This document shows, piece by piece, positions 26,744-36,021 of a DNA stretch of 64,000 nt. Position numbers and translations under genes: made by a program. Under the pieces are notes generated by a model. The model was not told where the DNA came from and did no database searches. It was given only the letters and a program-made list of their open reading frames with translations. The stretch's first letter is position 1. Each line of letters begins with the position of its first letter. The stretch is from Bacteroidia bacterium (GTDB lineage Bacteria; Bacteroidota; Bacteroidia; NS11-12g; UBA955): contig JALOAG010000007.1 in assembly GCA_023228875.1 (NCBI GenBank), positions 1-64,000 of the forward strand, written 5' to 3'.

Positions 26744-27754
26744 TCATTCGGCTCCATAAACTGAATTCAACAGTTGCTCTGCATAATAGGGAGCTAAGGT
26801 AACTCCTTTAGATCCCATGCCATTCAACACATACATCCCCTTTATTTGTTCATGTTCTGCAAACATGGGTCTTCCATAGTGAAATGCGGGTCTAACGCCT
26901 GCCTTTATCTCTTTAATAGCATACTTTCCTTGCAAAAAATCATCTAAACGCTCTTTTAAAAAGTCGGTTTCTTTTTGTGTTGGCTCATAATCCATACGAT
27001 CCCATGTATAAGTAGAACCTACACGTGCAGAATGTTTACCGGTGGGTAACATAAAAACTTGTTTATGATAAATGGTCGGTTCTAACTCAAATGCTGTTTC
27101 TATTTCAAACACTTGTCCTTTGACCGGATTATATGGCAAATGAGGAAATTCAGGTTGTGTGCGTTCAAACTCTCCCCTGCACAGAAATACTTTGTCAAAT
27201 TGACTATTTTCAAACAAAAATCCATGTTCCTTTATTTCAATATCTTGTCCAACGATGGGTGACCCAACAACAAACCTGTCGGCAACTTGAAACATTTTTC
27301 TTACCGTTGAAATAAATAACGGCAAATCAACCCAACCTGTTGATTTTACTAGATAACTGCCAAAATCTGAACGAATGTAATCAGGAAAATGTCCATGATA
27401 TTCCTCAATCCATACCGCTGTTTTATCAGTACCGACTAACACATCCCAATCGTTTTGTTCTTCAATATCTTTACAAAGATGGATGAGAGGCATACGGTGA
27501 AAAAAACTAACTTGAAGTTGCTTTTCAACTTGTAAATAAAAATTTGCAAAATGTGCAAAGAGTGATGCTGCGTTCCAAGTAATTTTTAGTCTGCCTACAA
27601 CTATTGGGTTAAATAGTCCTGCTGCTACGTTGGAGGAAGTAAATTTTCTGTTTTCGTCCACTACCCAAACTTCATGTCCGCGCGCCTTTAGTTGGAGAGC
27701 TATTACTGAGCCTGTCAAACCTTGTCCAACCACCAACACCCTCTCTTTGTTCAT
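26744..27754 (-). CDS. FAD-dependent oxidoreductase (DAO family)
   Basis: A 336-aa flavoprotein of the D-amino-acid oxidase/glycine oxidase fold. The N-terminal RVLVVGQGLTGSVIALQLKARGHEVWVVDE is a dinucleotide-binding beta-alpha-beta unit. Near the C-terminus, AGVRPAFHYGRPMF and GMYVLNGMGSKGVTLAPYYAEQL form the usual second FAD contact. The ATG at 27754 (MNKERVLVV) is preferred to one 12 codons upstream because it puts the Rossmann motif at the N-terminus. Relatives include ThiO and the oxidase half of MnmC, but I cannot assign the substrate. Confidence 0.82.
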   Translation of the reverse strand: MNKERVLVVGQGLTGSVIALQLKARGHEVWVVDENRKFTSSNVAAGLFNPIVVGRLKITWNAASLFAHFANFYLQVEKQLQVSFFHRMPLIHLCKDIEEQNDWDVLVGTDKTAVWIEEYHGHFPDYIRSDFGSYLVKSTGWVDLPLFISTVRKMFQVADRFVVGSPIVGQDIEIKEHGFLFENSQFDKVFLCRGEFERTQPEFPHLPYNPVKGQVFEIETAFELEPTIYHKQVFMLPTGKHSARVGSTYTWDRMDYEPTQKETDFLKERLDDFLQGKYAIKEIKAGVRPAFHYGRPMFAEHEQIKGMYVLNGMGSKGVTLAPYYAEQLLNSVYGAE

Positions 27755-27919
27755 GGCGCACAAAAGTAAAACAAGGATGAAATTTATCATTCATAAAATC
27801 ACAATTCTTACTGATTCCGGGAAATGAACATGATAAATTTTACAACAAGAATGAAAACGCTGATAAATGTCATTGATTTATCGCATTGCAAGGTCTAATT
27901 TCGCTGCCAAATAAGAGAA

Positions 27920-28300
27920 GTGAAAAAATACTTTCTTACATATTTTGTTTTGACCTGCTTTATACTTCAAAACACGTCTCAAATATGGATTATCACTTCT
28001 TTTTATATCCAAAGAGACTTCATAGCAAAGACATTATGTGAAAACAGATTTAACAAAGATTCTCAATGTGATGGTAAATGCTTTCTTACACATGAATTGA
28101 AAGAGAACAACAAAAATCAAGAAGAGCAGTTCCCTGATTTAAAAGTACAAGAATTACAGCTTTTCTCCGCTCCTTACGCACTTGCCGACTTATTTCAAAA
28201 CAAATTCTTGAACTCCGATTCGAAAATTCACATTCCGGACAGCATCGGAATATGTTCAGAAATTGCATTTTCAATTTTTCACCCGCCTCAATTCATTTGA
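27920..28300 (+). CDS. Small membrane-anchored Cys protein next to a TonB receptor (126 aa)
   Basis: It starts at GTG 27920. A single hydrophobic N-terminal segment is followed by a periplasmic part with Cys40, Cys50 and Cys54 in LCENRFNKDSQCDGKCFLTHEL. I have seen short Bacteroidota proteins with this IAKxLCEN...C.GKCFL pattern encoded near metal or copper transport genes. The pattern could bind a metal. The gene lies upstream of the lipoprotein and TonB receptor genes on the same strand. Function is not established. Confidence 0.7.
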   Translation: MKKYFLTYFVLTCFILQNTSQIWIITSFYIQRDFIAKTLCENRFNKDSQCDGKCFLTHELKENNKNQEEQFPDLKVQELQLFSAPYALADLFQNKFLNSDSKIHIPDSIGICSEIAFSIFHPPQFI

Positions 28301-28441
28301 TTGTATTGTTATTTAAGCACTAAATTCCTCAATACAAAATGTGCGGGTTTTTAGTGTACTTCCATAGCTACTGATGCGCATGCATACGGATGGCTTATAT
28401 CTTAGCACATTTTGAAAATAAAATTTTAAATAAAAACAACA

Positions 28442-29302
28442 ATGAAGACAATTCAATCAATCATGCTCAACACCGTGATCTTTTTCATGGGAGCATCCAT
28501 ACTTTTAACATCATGTAAAAAAGAAAACATGACTGAACAACCTAAAAGCACAAACGAAGTGCAAGGTTTAAAACTCGTTTCAACCTTAGAAAACAACACC
28601 CATAAAATCAATTTATATACACTAAACGGGAAATTTTCTATGGGGTATAACTCAGTATTCTTTCAAATAAAAAATACAGATGGAAGTCTTGTAAAGAATG
28701 CAACTGCAACCTGGCAACCGATGATGCACATGATGAAAAAATCTCACTCATGTCCTTCATCCTCTATCAAGAAAAAAGCAGGTGCAACATCTACCTATCA
28801 AGGCAGCATTGTTTTTCAAATGGCAAGCAATGACCAAGAATATTGGGAACTCACAGTGAACTACACCATTGATGGCAAAGAATACAGTGCTACTGACACC
28901 ATAGTTGTAGAAGCAGTAACCAATCGTGTTGTCTCTGTGTTTAAAGGAAGTGACAACATTTCATACATTATCGCATTGGTTGAACCAAGCCAGCCAAAAA
29001 TCGGGATGAACGCAATGAAAGCCGTTTTATACAAAATGGTTGACATGAATGCATTTGAGCTTGTACAAGGGTTTAAAATCAATATCGACCCTCGTATGCC
29101 TGATATGGGCAATCACAGTTCCCCTAACAATATCAACTTGATTGAGGACAATGAAATGTATGTTGGAAGTGTAAACTTTACAATGACAGGTTTTTGGAGA
29201 ATCAGTTTGATGGTATATGATTCATCTGACGACCTTATCAAAGGAGAAGAAGTAACAATAGACAACCCAAACAGCAGTTTGTTTTTTGAAGTAGGATTTT
29301 AA
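28442..29302 (+). CDS. Lipoprotein with tandem FixH/YtkA-like domains (286 aa)
   Basis: A signal peptide ends in LLTSC, with Cys25 as the lipidation site. Two similar beta-sandwich segments follow. The first has WQPMMHMMKKSHSCPSS and the second has DPRMPDMGNHSSPNN. His- and Met-rich loops of this type occur in YtkA/FixH-like domains that are associated with copper handling. The gene ends 112 bases before the ATG of the OprC-like TonB receptor, and the space between holds a strong hairpin. The likely role is surface or periplasmic copper binding in concert with the receptor; this is inference from context and Met/His content. Confidence 0.72.
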   Translation: MKTIQSIMLNTVIFFMGASILLTSCKKENMTEQPKSTNEVQGLKLVSTLENNTHKINLYTLNGKFSMGYNSVFFQIKNTDGSLVKNATATWQPMMHMMKKSHSCPSSSIKKKAGATSTYQGSIVFQMASNDQEYWELTVNYTIDGKEYSATDTIVVEAVTNRVVSVFKGSDNISYIIALVEPSQPKIGMNAMKAVLYKMVDMNAFELVQGFKINIDPRMPDMGNHSSPNNINLIEDNEMYVGSVNFTMTGFWRISLMVYDSSDDLIKGEEVTIDNPNSSLFFEVGF

Positions 29303-29313
29303 ATTTTTCATAG

Positions 29314-29401
29314 TGCAACGGTTTCAAACATGTAGGGATATGGCGCAGATAAAAAATCAATTTTCTGTATGTAACAACTCCCATATCCCTGCCCTGTTGC
29401 A
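29314..29401 (+). promoter_or_regulatory. Structured leader upstream of the TonB receptor
   Basis: TGCAAC (29314-29319) pairs with GTTGCA (29396-29401), enclosing a ten-base perfect stem AGGGATATGG (29334-29343) / CCATATCCCT (29381-29390) with a 37-base loop. The receptor ATG is at 29415. There is no T tract directly after, so it is not a simple terminator. It could be an RNA regulator or a protein-binding inverted repeat. I do not match it to a known riboswitch. Confidence 0.5.
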
Positions 29402-29414
29402 TTACGTTCAAAAA

Positions 29415-31403
29415 ATGAAAGCAACTTTATTCAGTTTTATTTGTTTATGTCCTTTTGCAATATCAGCACAAGAAAGTCCCAATGATTCAATCAGTAACAA
29501 AATATTGGACGAGGTCAATATTGAAAGCAAGCGTTCAACTAAAGACGTTGCTCGCAAACCTCTGACAAGTTTGGAAGGGTTTTTAGAAGGCAACAAATCC
29601 ATCAATTTAGTTCGGAGGGGTGCTTACGCATGGGAACCATTTTTGAACGGTATGAGTTCTGAACGTAGTGTCATTACCATAGATGGCATGAGGATTTATG
29701 GGGCGTGTACCGACAAAATGGACCCTGTAACTTCTTATGTTGAAATTTCTAATCTTTCAAAAGCATCCATACACAGTGGTCAAAGCAGTTCTGTTGGAGG
29801 CTCCTCCATTGCAGGCAATCTTGACTTGGTGAGAAGAAAGGGAAATTTTGGTGAAAAGAATTTTAAAAGCTCAGTATTTTCAGGATTAGAAACCAATAAC
29901 ATGCACAAAATACTCGGAACGAGCATTGCATTTTCAAGTCCCAAATTTTTCTCAGACTTCGATTTAAGTTTTCGCGATGCCGGAAATTATAGAGCAGGTG
30001 GCAATCAAGAAATTCTAAATTCTCAATTTACCAAATACAATACATCTGCCATCCTTGGGTATAAGATTAATGCGCACCAAGAATTAGAAGCATCTGTGAT
30101 TTACGACATCGCCACTGACATAGGTTATCCTGCGCTCCCTATGGATGTATCTTTGGCGCGGGCAATCATTGGCTCATTGGAATATTCTCGACATCATATT
30201 TCACATCATGTTAAATTATGGAAAACCAAAATCTATTATAACCATGTAAAACACATCATGGACGACTCACACCGCCCCGATGTACCCATTAGAATGGATA
30301 TGCCCGGACTTAGTTCAACTGCCGGATTTTACTCATTTGTTCAAGGGAAAAGCGGAAGTCATTTGTGGAAGAGTACATTGAGCGGACATCATAATAATTC
30401 CTATGCAGAAATGACTATGTATCCCGCCAATCCTAACAGCAGCCCAATGTTTATGCTGACTTGGCCCGATGTTAACACCAACTACATAGACTTTTTTATT
30501 GAGGATTATATTCCTTTAACTTCCAAACTAAAATCCTTATTTAGTATGGGTATTGCCTTGCACAACAATACTATTCAAAACGAACTTGGCATTAACAGTT
30601 TAAGAATTTTTTATCCGCAATTTCAGGATTCAAAAAACAGATTATTAAAAAGACTTTCGGGTACTTTACTTTATGAACCCGGCAGGTGGAATATTTCCTT
30701 GAGTTTAGAATATGGCGAACGTGCTCCCAGCGTGTCAGAAGGATATGGGTTCTACCTTTTTAATAGTTTTGATAAATACGATTATATAGGCAACCCGGAG
30801 ATGAAGAATGAAAAAAGTGCCAATGTGAGCGGCAAGATTGCATACAAATCCAACCGATTTTCATGCAAACTCAACAGCTCATTTTTTTATCTTTCAGATT
30901 ATATCATTGGAATCCCTGACAGCAGTTTGGTTCCTATGACCCTTGCAGCAGATGGCATTCGCGTTTACACCCAAATTCAACATGCGCAAATCTTTAATTC
31001 ATCGATCGAATGTAGCTACCATTTTCACAAGAATTGGGTGTGGACTTCAAGTTTAAGTTATCGCAAAGGCGTTGGCGCGACTATCGGGAATCTGCCTCTC
31101 ATCCAACCTTTTTCTTACTCAAGTGAAATCCGTTTTGCCACCAAGACCTTTGACATAGAAGCAAAATTCTCTGGTGCTGCATCCAACAAATCATTTAACC
31201 CTAACTTTGGAGAAACATCCGTAAAACCTTACTCACTTTTTGATATATCCGCTTCTAAACATTATAAATGGAAAAACCAGCGTCTCAATATCAAAATCGG
31301 GGCAGAGAATATTTTTGATGTCAAATACACTACGTTCTCGGATTGGAATAGAATCCCACGACCCGGACGTAATTTCTATGTGAATCTGATTTGGGAAATA
31401 TAG
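29415..31403 (+). CDS. TonB-dependent outer-membrane receptor, OprC/NosA-like (probably copper)
   Basis: A 662-aa receptor with a signal peptide (MKATLFSFICLCPFAISA). A plug domain follows (VITIDGMRIYGACTDKMDPVTSYVE at about 86-110, and a GGSSIAGNLDLV motif), then a 22-strand-type barrel ending in an aromatic residue pattern (FYVNLIWEI). The GxC...MDPxTSY signature resembles the copper receptors OprC and NosA, and the barrel has Met-rich loops (RMDMPG, EMTMYP, PMFML). The ATG at 29415 gives the signal peptide; the frame is open 34 codons further upstream, but that part would overlap the hairpin leader. Copper as substrate is a reasoned inference supported by the two preceding genes. Confidence 0.82.
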   Translation: MKATLFSFICLCPFAISAQESPNDSISNKILDEVNIESKRSTKDVARKPLTSLEGFLEGNKSINLVRRGAYAWEPFLNGMSSERSVITIDGMRIYGACTDKMDPVTSYVEISNLSKASIHSGQSSSVGGSSIAGNLDLVRRKGNFGEKNFKSSVFSGLETNNMHKILGTSIAFSSPKFFSDFDLSFRDAGNYRAGGNQEILNSQFTKYNTSAILGYKINAHQELEASVIYDIATDIGYPALPMDVSLARAIIGSLEYSRHHISHHVKLWKTKIYYNHVKHIMDDSHRPDVPIRMDMPGLSSTAGFYSFVQGKSGSHLWKSTLSGHHNNSYAEMTMYPANPNSSPMFMLTWPDVNTNYIDFFIEDYIPLTSKLKSLFSMGIALHNNTIQNELGINSLRIFYPQFQDSKNRLLKRLSGTLLYEPGRWNISLSLEYGERAPSVSEGYGFYLFNSFDKYDYIGNPEMKNEKSANVSGKIAYKSNRFSCKLNSSFFYLSDYIIGIPDSSLVPMTLAADGIRVYTQIQHAQIFNSSIECSYHFHKNWVWTSSLSYRKGVGATIGNLPLIQPFSYSSEIRFATKTFDIEAKFSGAASNKSFNPNFGETSVKPYSLFDISASKHYKWKNQRLNIKIGAENIFDVKYTTFSDWNRIPRPGRNFYVNLIWEI

Positions 31404-31442
31404 TAAGAGCCATTGAGAAAATAAAATCAACAAAACGCAGGT

Positions 31443-31727
31443 TTACTTTGATTTAGAAAACCATTTTTGGGCATTGGGTCTGCGGTGTGGGCATCCTGGC
31501 CAACAACACGGTTGTCGCTTCCCTTCTAGCAAGTCATGTATCAAACGTTTGATATGCTCAACTCTAGTTTCGCTCTTCTTCACAATGGTTATCCAACAAA
31601 TCCATTCATTGCGTTGAATGGGCGTAAGCTTATTCCATTTCTCCAGCGCATCCTCATTTGCAATCAATGGCTGTTGAACGTCTTCCGGCACTTCATGTAA
31701 AATACCATTTAAAATAGGCTGATTCAT
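31443..31727 (-). CDS. YdeI/OmpD-associated-like small protein
   Basis: From ATG 31727 it encodes 94 residues with the core WNKLTPIQRNEWICWITIVKKSETRVEHIKRLIHDLLEGKRQPCCWPGCPHRRP. This matches the OmdA/YdeI C-terminal family (bacteriocin-resistance and DUF1801-related annotations), where a helical unit LSPSxRREYVxWI...K..ETRxxRI is typical. The CCWPGCPHR end could bind a metal. A longer start 26 codons upstream is possible. It is convergent with the TonB receptor. The biochemical role is unknown. Confidence 0.7.
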   Translation of the reverse strand: MNQPILNGILHEVPEDVQQPLIANEDALEKWNKLTPIQRNEWICWITIVKKSETRVEHIKRLIHDLLEGKRQPCCWPGCPHRRPNAQKWFSKSK

Positions 31728-31945
31728 AGGCTTGTTTGATGTCGTTTGTTTTGATTTCGATTGCGTAGCAACTTTATTATAACTGTAACGATTAATACTT
31801 GTCAACTCGCATTCAATTATCTCTTGAAAATTTAGTTTGCTAAATTATGTTTTAAAACTGAGCTATGCACTTTGCGGCATTATTTATTCTTAATTCTGTT
31901 TCAAATCATTTGAAAACCCTTTATATAACTATACTCTTTTCAAGT

Positions 31946-32401
31946 TTAAACAACCTGCAAGATTTCCACTTCTGCATTATTAAAATTAAACTTCTCTCCT
32001 GCTATCTTTCCTTTGATTGCATGGGCTATTGGGGCGACTCCCGAAATACAGAGAACTTCTTGTCCATTCACGAGCAGTTTACCCAAAGATACAGAAATGA
32101 AAAAAGTCTTATCGGATGTCATTACTACAGATCCAAAACCAATTTTTTCATTATTGCTGATTCCCATTCTATCCATTACTTCCAGCATTTTCTTTGTCTC
32201 CAACAATTGATTGGAAATTTTTTCACCTTCTTGTTTTAACATCTCAATCCCGGTTTCATATTTATCTCCACTCGAGTTTTTTTCTTCTCCCTCGCTAGCT
32301 TCCTCAATATCTGTTAGCATTTTTTTGAACCCTTCTATTTTGTCATAAAGGTTTTGTTTAACTTCTTTAATCAGAAGTCTTTTATAGTCAATATTTAACA
32401 T
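31946..32401 (-). CDS. GreA/GreB-like family protein (151 aa)
   Basis: An N-terminal helical region (residues 1-80) with SSGDKYETGIEMLKQEGEKISNQL is followed by a C-terminal FKBP-like strand domain (IGFGSVVMTSDKTFFISVSLGKLLVNGQEVLCISGVAPIAHAI). The order, coiled coil then a GreA C-terminal-type domain, is that of transcription elongation factors, but the protein is shorter and the GDKYETG motif marks a Bacteroidota subgroup of unknown role. Its ATG is seven bases after the stop of lptB on the same strand, so it is co-transcribed with lptB and recJ. Confidence 0.72.
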   Translation of the reverse strand: MLNIDYKRLLIKEVKQNLYDKIEGFKKMLTDIEEASEGEEKNSSGDKYETGIEMLKQEGEKISNQLLETKKMLEVMDRMGISNNEKIGFGSVVMTSDKTFFISVSLGKLLVNGQEVLCISGVAPIAHAIKGKIAGEKFNFNNAEVEILQVV

Positions 32402-32408
32402 AAATGTT

Positions 32409-33167
32409 TTATTCAGTATCTGTTCTAAAACCGGAGAAATCCTTGCGTTTCAACTCAAAGTGTTTACCCAAATACACCTTTCGCACTAATTCATCATCGG
32501 CAAGTTCTTCGGCAGTACCTTGTTTGAGTAATTTACCTTCAAACAACAGATAGGCACGGTCAGTAATACTTAATGTTTCTTGAACATTGTGATCTGTAAT
32601 CAAAATACCAATATTCTTTGTTTTAAGACTTGCAACAATCCCTTGTATATCCTCAACTGCAATGGGATCAACTCCGGCAAAAGGCTCGTCTAATAAAATA
32701 AATTTGGGTTCTGAAGCTAATGCACGTGCTATCTCTGTCCTCCTACGTTCTCCACCTGACAGCACCATTCCGGGGTTTTTTCTTACCTTTTGTAAGCTAA
32801 ATTCATTTAGTAACGATTCTAATTTATCTTGCTGCACTTCCTTGCTAAGTTTACGCATTTCAAGTATCGCTTTTATATTATCCTCAACGGTAAGTTTTCT
32901 AAAAACAGATGCTTCTTGTGGCAAATATCCAACACCCAATTGAGCGCGTTTATACATAGGAAGTTTGGTAATATCTTGTGTATCTAAAAACACTTGTCCT
33001 TCATCCGCTTTAACCAATCCAACTACCATGTAAAAAGTGGTGGTTTTGCCGGCTCCATTCGGTCCCAGCAAGCCAACAATTTCGCCTTGATTGACTTCCA
33101 CAGTTACGTGGTTTACAACAGTGCGCTTTTTATATGTTTTAACAAGATTTACAGCACTTAATTTCAT
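32409..33167 (-). CDS. lptB: LPS export ABC transporter ATP-binding protein
   Basis: A 252-aa ATPase that powers lipopolysaccharide extraction from the inner membrane with LptFG. Walker A GPNGAGKT (35-42), Q-loop in YLPQEASVFRKLT, signature LSGGE (136-140), Walker B FILLDE (156-161) and the switch His193 are all present. The EASVFRKLTVEDN stretch is typical of LptB rather than other ABC ATPases. The ATG overlaps the recJ stop by four bases (ATGA), so translation is coupled. Slightly longer at the C-terminus than E. coli LptB. Confidence 0.93.
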   Translation of the reverse strand: MKLSAVNLVKTYKKRTVVNHVTVEVNQGEIVGLLGPNGAGKTTTFYMVVGLVKADEGQVFLDTQDITKLPMYKRAQLGVGYLPQEASVFRKLTVEDNIKAILEMRKLSKEVQQDKLESLLNEFSLQKVRKNPGMVLSGGERRRTEIARALASEPKFILLDEPFAGVDPIAVEDIQGIVASLKTKNIGILITDHNVQETLSITDRAYLLFEGKLLKQGTAEELADDELVRKVYLGKHFELKRKDFSGFRTDTE

Positions 33168-34864
33168 GCTCGGATATCTTTTAGTTTTAACTGAATACTC
33201 ACACGCCCATTGAAATTATTCCATTCTAAAGAATAACAACAATCAAACCCTTCTTGATTTCTTACTATTGAATATTTATCTGCCATATTAAACCCTATTC
33301 CATCGAACACTACGCCACTTTGTTTACCAACAATACGAAGATGTTTTTTTTTCAACACCCTTGAGTTTCCTATATCTTTGATTTTATTAGATCTGAATAC
33401 AGGGGACATATTGCCTGGACCAAAAGGTTTAAACCTATCCAACAAACGCATAAACTTATCATTGATATCGCTAAAATCAAGTTCGGTATCATATTCAACA
33501 GAAGGGTTTATTGCATCTTCTGTAATTGTACTTTGTACCACTTGTTCAAATTTAAGAGCAAACGCATCAAAATGTTCCTTTTTCACACTAAGTCCTGCTG
33601 CATACTTATGTCCCCCATATTGCAATACATACTCCCCACAAGAGCCGATAGCTTCATGTATGTCGAATTCCTTTACTGAGCGCGCAGACCCTGTGAGCAT
33701 ACCATCATTTTCACTAAAAATAATGGTAGGTTTATAATGATATTCTATCAACCTGCTGGCAACAATTCCAATCACACCTTTGTGCCATTGATTACCATAC
33801 AAAACAGTTGTGCGTTTCCTTAAATATTCTTCATTGTTTTGAATTAATTCAAGCGCTTCTTTTGTGATATCAGAGTCCTTATCCTTTCTTTCAGAATTAT
33901 GTTCATCTAAGACCTTTGCAGCTTTGATAGCTTGGTGAAAATCAGTTTCAATCAGTAATTTAACAGAATCTTTTGCATCAGAAATCCTTCCTGAGGCATT
34001 GATTCTTGGTCCCAAGCCAAACACTATATCACCTACCTCATAGTTGTCTTTAATGATATAACTCTGCATCAGTGCTTGCAGTCCTACACATGGGTTGCTA
34101 TTGAGTTTTTCCAATCCCAAATACATGAGCACTCGATTTTCATCCATCATATCCACAATATCGCTGGCTATACTAACAGCAACCAAATCTAAATATTGCA
34201 TCACTTTGGATTCATCCATATTGCGTTTGTGAGCTATAGCCTGAATAAGCTTAAACCCAATACCACATCCTGATAACTCTTTGTAAGGATAGGCACAATG
34301 AGCTTGCTTAGGGTTCAATAAGGCAACAGTTTCTGGTAATTCTTCACCGGGTAAATGGTGGTCACAAACAATAAAATCTATGTCTAAAGTTTTAGCATAA
34401 TGAATCAATTCTATACTTCGGGTACCACAATCGAGTGCAATAATTAATGAGAAACCATTTGTTTTAGCCCAATCAATGCCGATTTTGGATACACCATAGC
34501 CTTCTTTGTATCGGTCCGGTATGTAATAATCAATTTTATCTTGCTCCCACAACTCTCTTAAGAACGAGTAAACTGTTGCTACCGAAGTCGTTCCATCAAC
34601 ATCATAATCACCATAAATAAGGATTTTCTCACCGTGTTGCAATGCGTTTTCTATTCTTTCAACTGCACGCTCCATATCTTTCATTAGATAAGGGTCATAC
34701 AATTGAGAAAATTTTGGTTTAAAAAATGCTTCTGCTTGGTCATAAGTCTCTACTCCTCGTTGCACCAACAGTGTGGCAATCTTTTCAGGAATATTCAACA
34801 AATTAGAAAGGTGTTCAATCTTACGTCTATCGGGTTGTGTTTTCTCTTTCCAAATAAATTCCAT
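33164..34864 (-). CDS. recJ: Single-stranded-DNA-specific exonuclease RecJ
   Basis: A 566-aa 5'-3' exonuclease of the DHH phosphoesterase family used in recombination and mismatch repair. Metal-binding motifs YGDYDVDGTT (about 84-93) and DHH (168-170) are clear. The DHHA1 domain has GGHKYAAGLS. An OB-fold-like region follows. The ATG at 34864 (MEFIWKEK) is chosen over one seven codons upstream because RecJ proteins usually begin with this Trp-containing segment. It is the first gene of the recJ-lptB-greA-like operon. Confidence 0.93.
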   Translation of the reverse strand: MEFIWKEKTQPDRRKIEHLSNLLNIPEKIATLLVQRGVETYDQAEAFFKPKFSQLYDPYLMKDMERAVERIENALQHGEKILIYGDYDVDGTTSVATVYSFLRELWEQDKIDYYIPDRYKEGYGVSKIGIDWAKTNGFSLIIALDCGTRSIELIHYAKTLDIDFIVCDHHLPGEELPETVALLNPKQAHCAYPYKELSGCGIGFKLIQAIAHKRNMDESKVMQYLDLVAVSIASDIVDMMDENRVLMYLGLEKLNSNPCVGLQALMQSYIIKDNYEVGDIVFGLGPRINASGRISDAKDSVKLLIETDFHQAIKAAKVLDEHNSERKDKDSDITKEALELIQNNEEYLRKRTTVLYGNQWHKGVIGIVASRLIEYHYKPTIIFSENDGMLTGSARSVKEFDIHEAIGSCGEYVLQYGGHKYAAGLSVKKEHFDAFALKFEQVVQSTITEDAINPSVEYDTELDFSDINDKFMRLLDRFKPFGPGNMSPVFRSNKIKDIGNSRVLKKKHLRIVGKQSGVVFDGIGFNMADKYSIVRNQEGFDCCYSLEWNNFNGRVSIQLKLKDIRA

Positions 34865-34951
34865 GATTGCTTTTGATGACGGCAAATGTAAGCTATAATG
34901 AGATTATAAACTGTTGAAATTTCAATCAATCACAGCGAAAAAAACGTCAAT

Positions 34952-35995
34952 TTATTGCGTCTTATTTGCTAATTGTCCACAAGCAGCATCAATATCCTTG
35001 CCCCTGCTGCGTCTGATTACCGCCAGCACATCGTGTTTTTTAAGAATAGAGGCAAAACGTTCCATTTTGGTAATGTTTGAGGCTTTAAAATCTGCGTTAT
35101 CAATAGGGTTGTATTCAATTAAATTCACTTTTACTTTAGGAATTTTACTTGCAAATTTGACAACGTTCAAAGCGTCTTCATCAGAATCATTGGTGTTGTT
35201 AATGACAACATATTCCAATGTAATTTGATTTTTAGTTTTAGAATAGAAATAGCGTAACGCTTCTTGCAACTCTTCTAAAGGATTCGAATCGTTGATAGGC
35301 ATAATGGCAGAACGTTTCACATTATCAGCCTCATGCAAAGAGAGCGCAAGATTAAACTTCACACCGTCATCTGCCAGCTTCTTTATCATCTTGGCAATCC
35401 CTGATGTTGATACAGTAATCCTTTTTGCAGCCATCCCTAAGCCTTGTTCTGAAGTGATATGTTCTACACTTTGCAAAACATTTTGATAATTCAACAATGG
35501 CTCTCCCATCCCCATATAGACAATATTACTTAAAGGAAGTCCATAGTATTCTATGGCTATTCTATTAAGCTCAACCACTTGGTCATAAATTTCTCCTGCT
35601 TCCAGGTTTCTTTCTCTTTTCAAATAACCCGTAGCACAAAACTTACAGTTGAGACTACACCCTACTTGTGAAGAAACACAAGCTGTCATCCTTGTTTCAG
35701 TAGGTATCAAAACGCCTTCTACAATATTCCCATCAAACAACTTAAATGCACACTTGACAGTTGTATCAGCACTCTTTTGGGTTGCAGTAGTAACCAAACT
35801 GCGTATTTCAAAATTCTCTTTGAGTTTTTGTCTTAACGCTAAAGACAAGTTTGTCATGTCATCAAAACTATGCGAAGAAAACTTCCACAACCACTCATAA
35901 ACTTGTTTTGCCCTAAATGGTTTTTCATCCCAACTTTTAAACTTCTCTGTAATTTCATTCAGAGACAGCTTCCTGATATCGATTTTTGATTCCAA
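34952..35995 (-). CDS. rlmN: Dual-specificity 23S rRNA/tRNA adenine-C2 methyltransferase
   Basis: A 347-aa radical SAM enzyme that methylates A2503 of 23S rRNA and A37 of some tRNAs. The iron-sulfur cluster ligands are Cys113, Cys117 and Cys120 (CSLNCKFC). The mechanistic cysteines Cys106 (ACVSSQ) and Cys339 (AACGQLANK) are at the expected positions. SAM-binding GMGEPLLN is present. It stands alone on the minus strand between recJ and ald. The CGQL end distinguishes RlmN-type enzymes from unrelated radical SAM proteins. Confidence 0.95.
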   Translation of the reverse strand: MESKIDIRKLSLNEITEKFKSWDEKPFRAKQVYEWLWKFSSHSFDDMTNLSLALRQKLKENFEIRSLVTTATQKSADTTVKCAFKLFDGNIVEGVLIPTETRMTACVSSQVGCSLNCKFCATGYLKRERNLEAGEIYDQVVELNRIAIEYYGLPLSNIVYMGMGEPLLNYQNVLQSVEHITSEQGLGMAAKRITVSTSGIAKMIKKLADDGVKFNLALSLHEADNVKRSAIMPINDSNPLEELQEALRYFYSKTKNQITLEYVVINNTNDSDEDALNVVKFASKIPKVKVNLIEYNPIDNADFKASNITKMERFASILKKHDVLAVIRRSRGKDIDAACGQLANKTQ

Positions 35996-36021
35996 TTGAA
36001 TTGACTAAATAATAATAAGAC

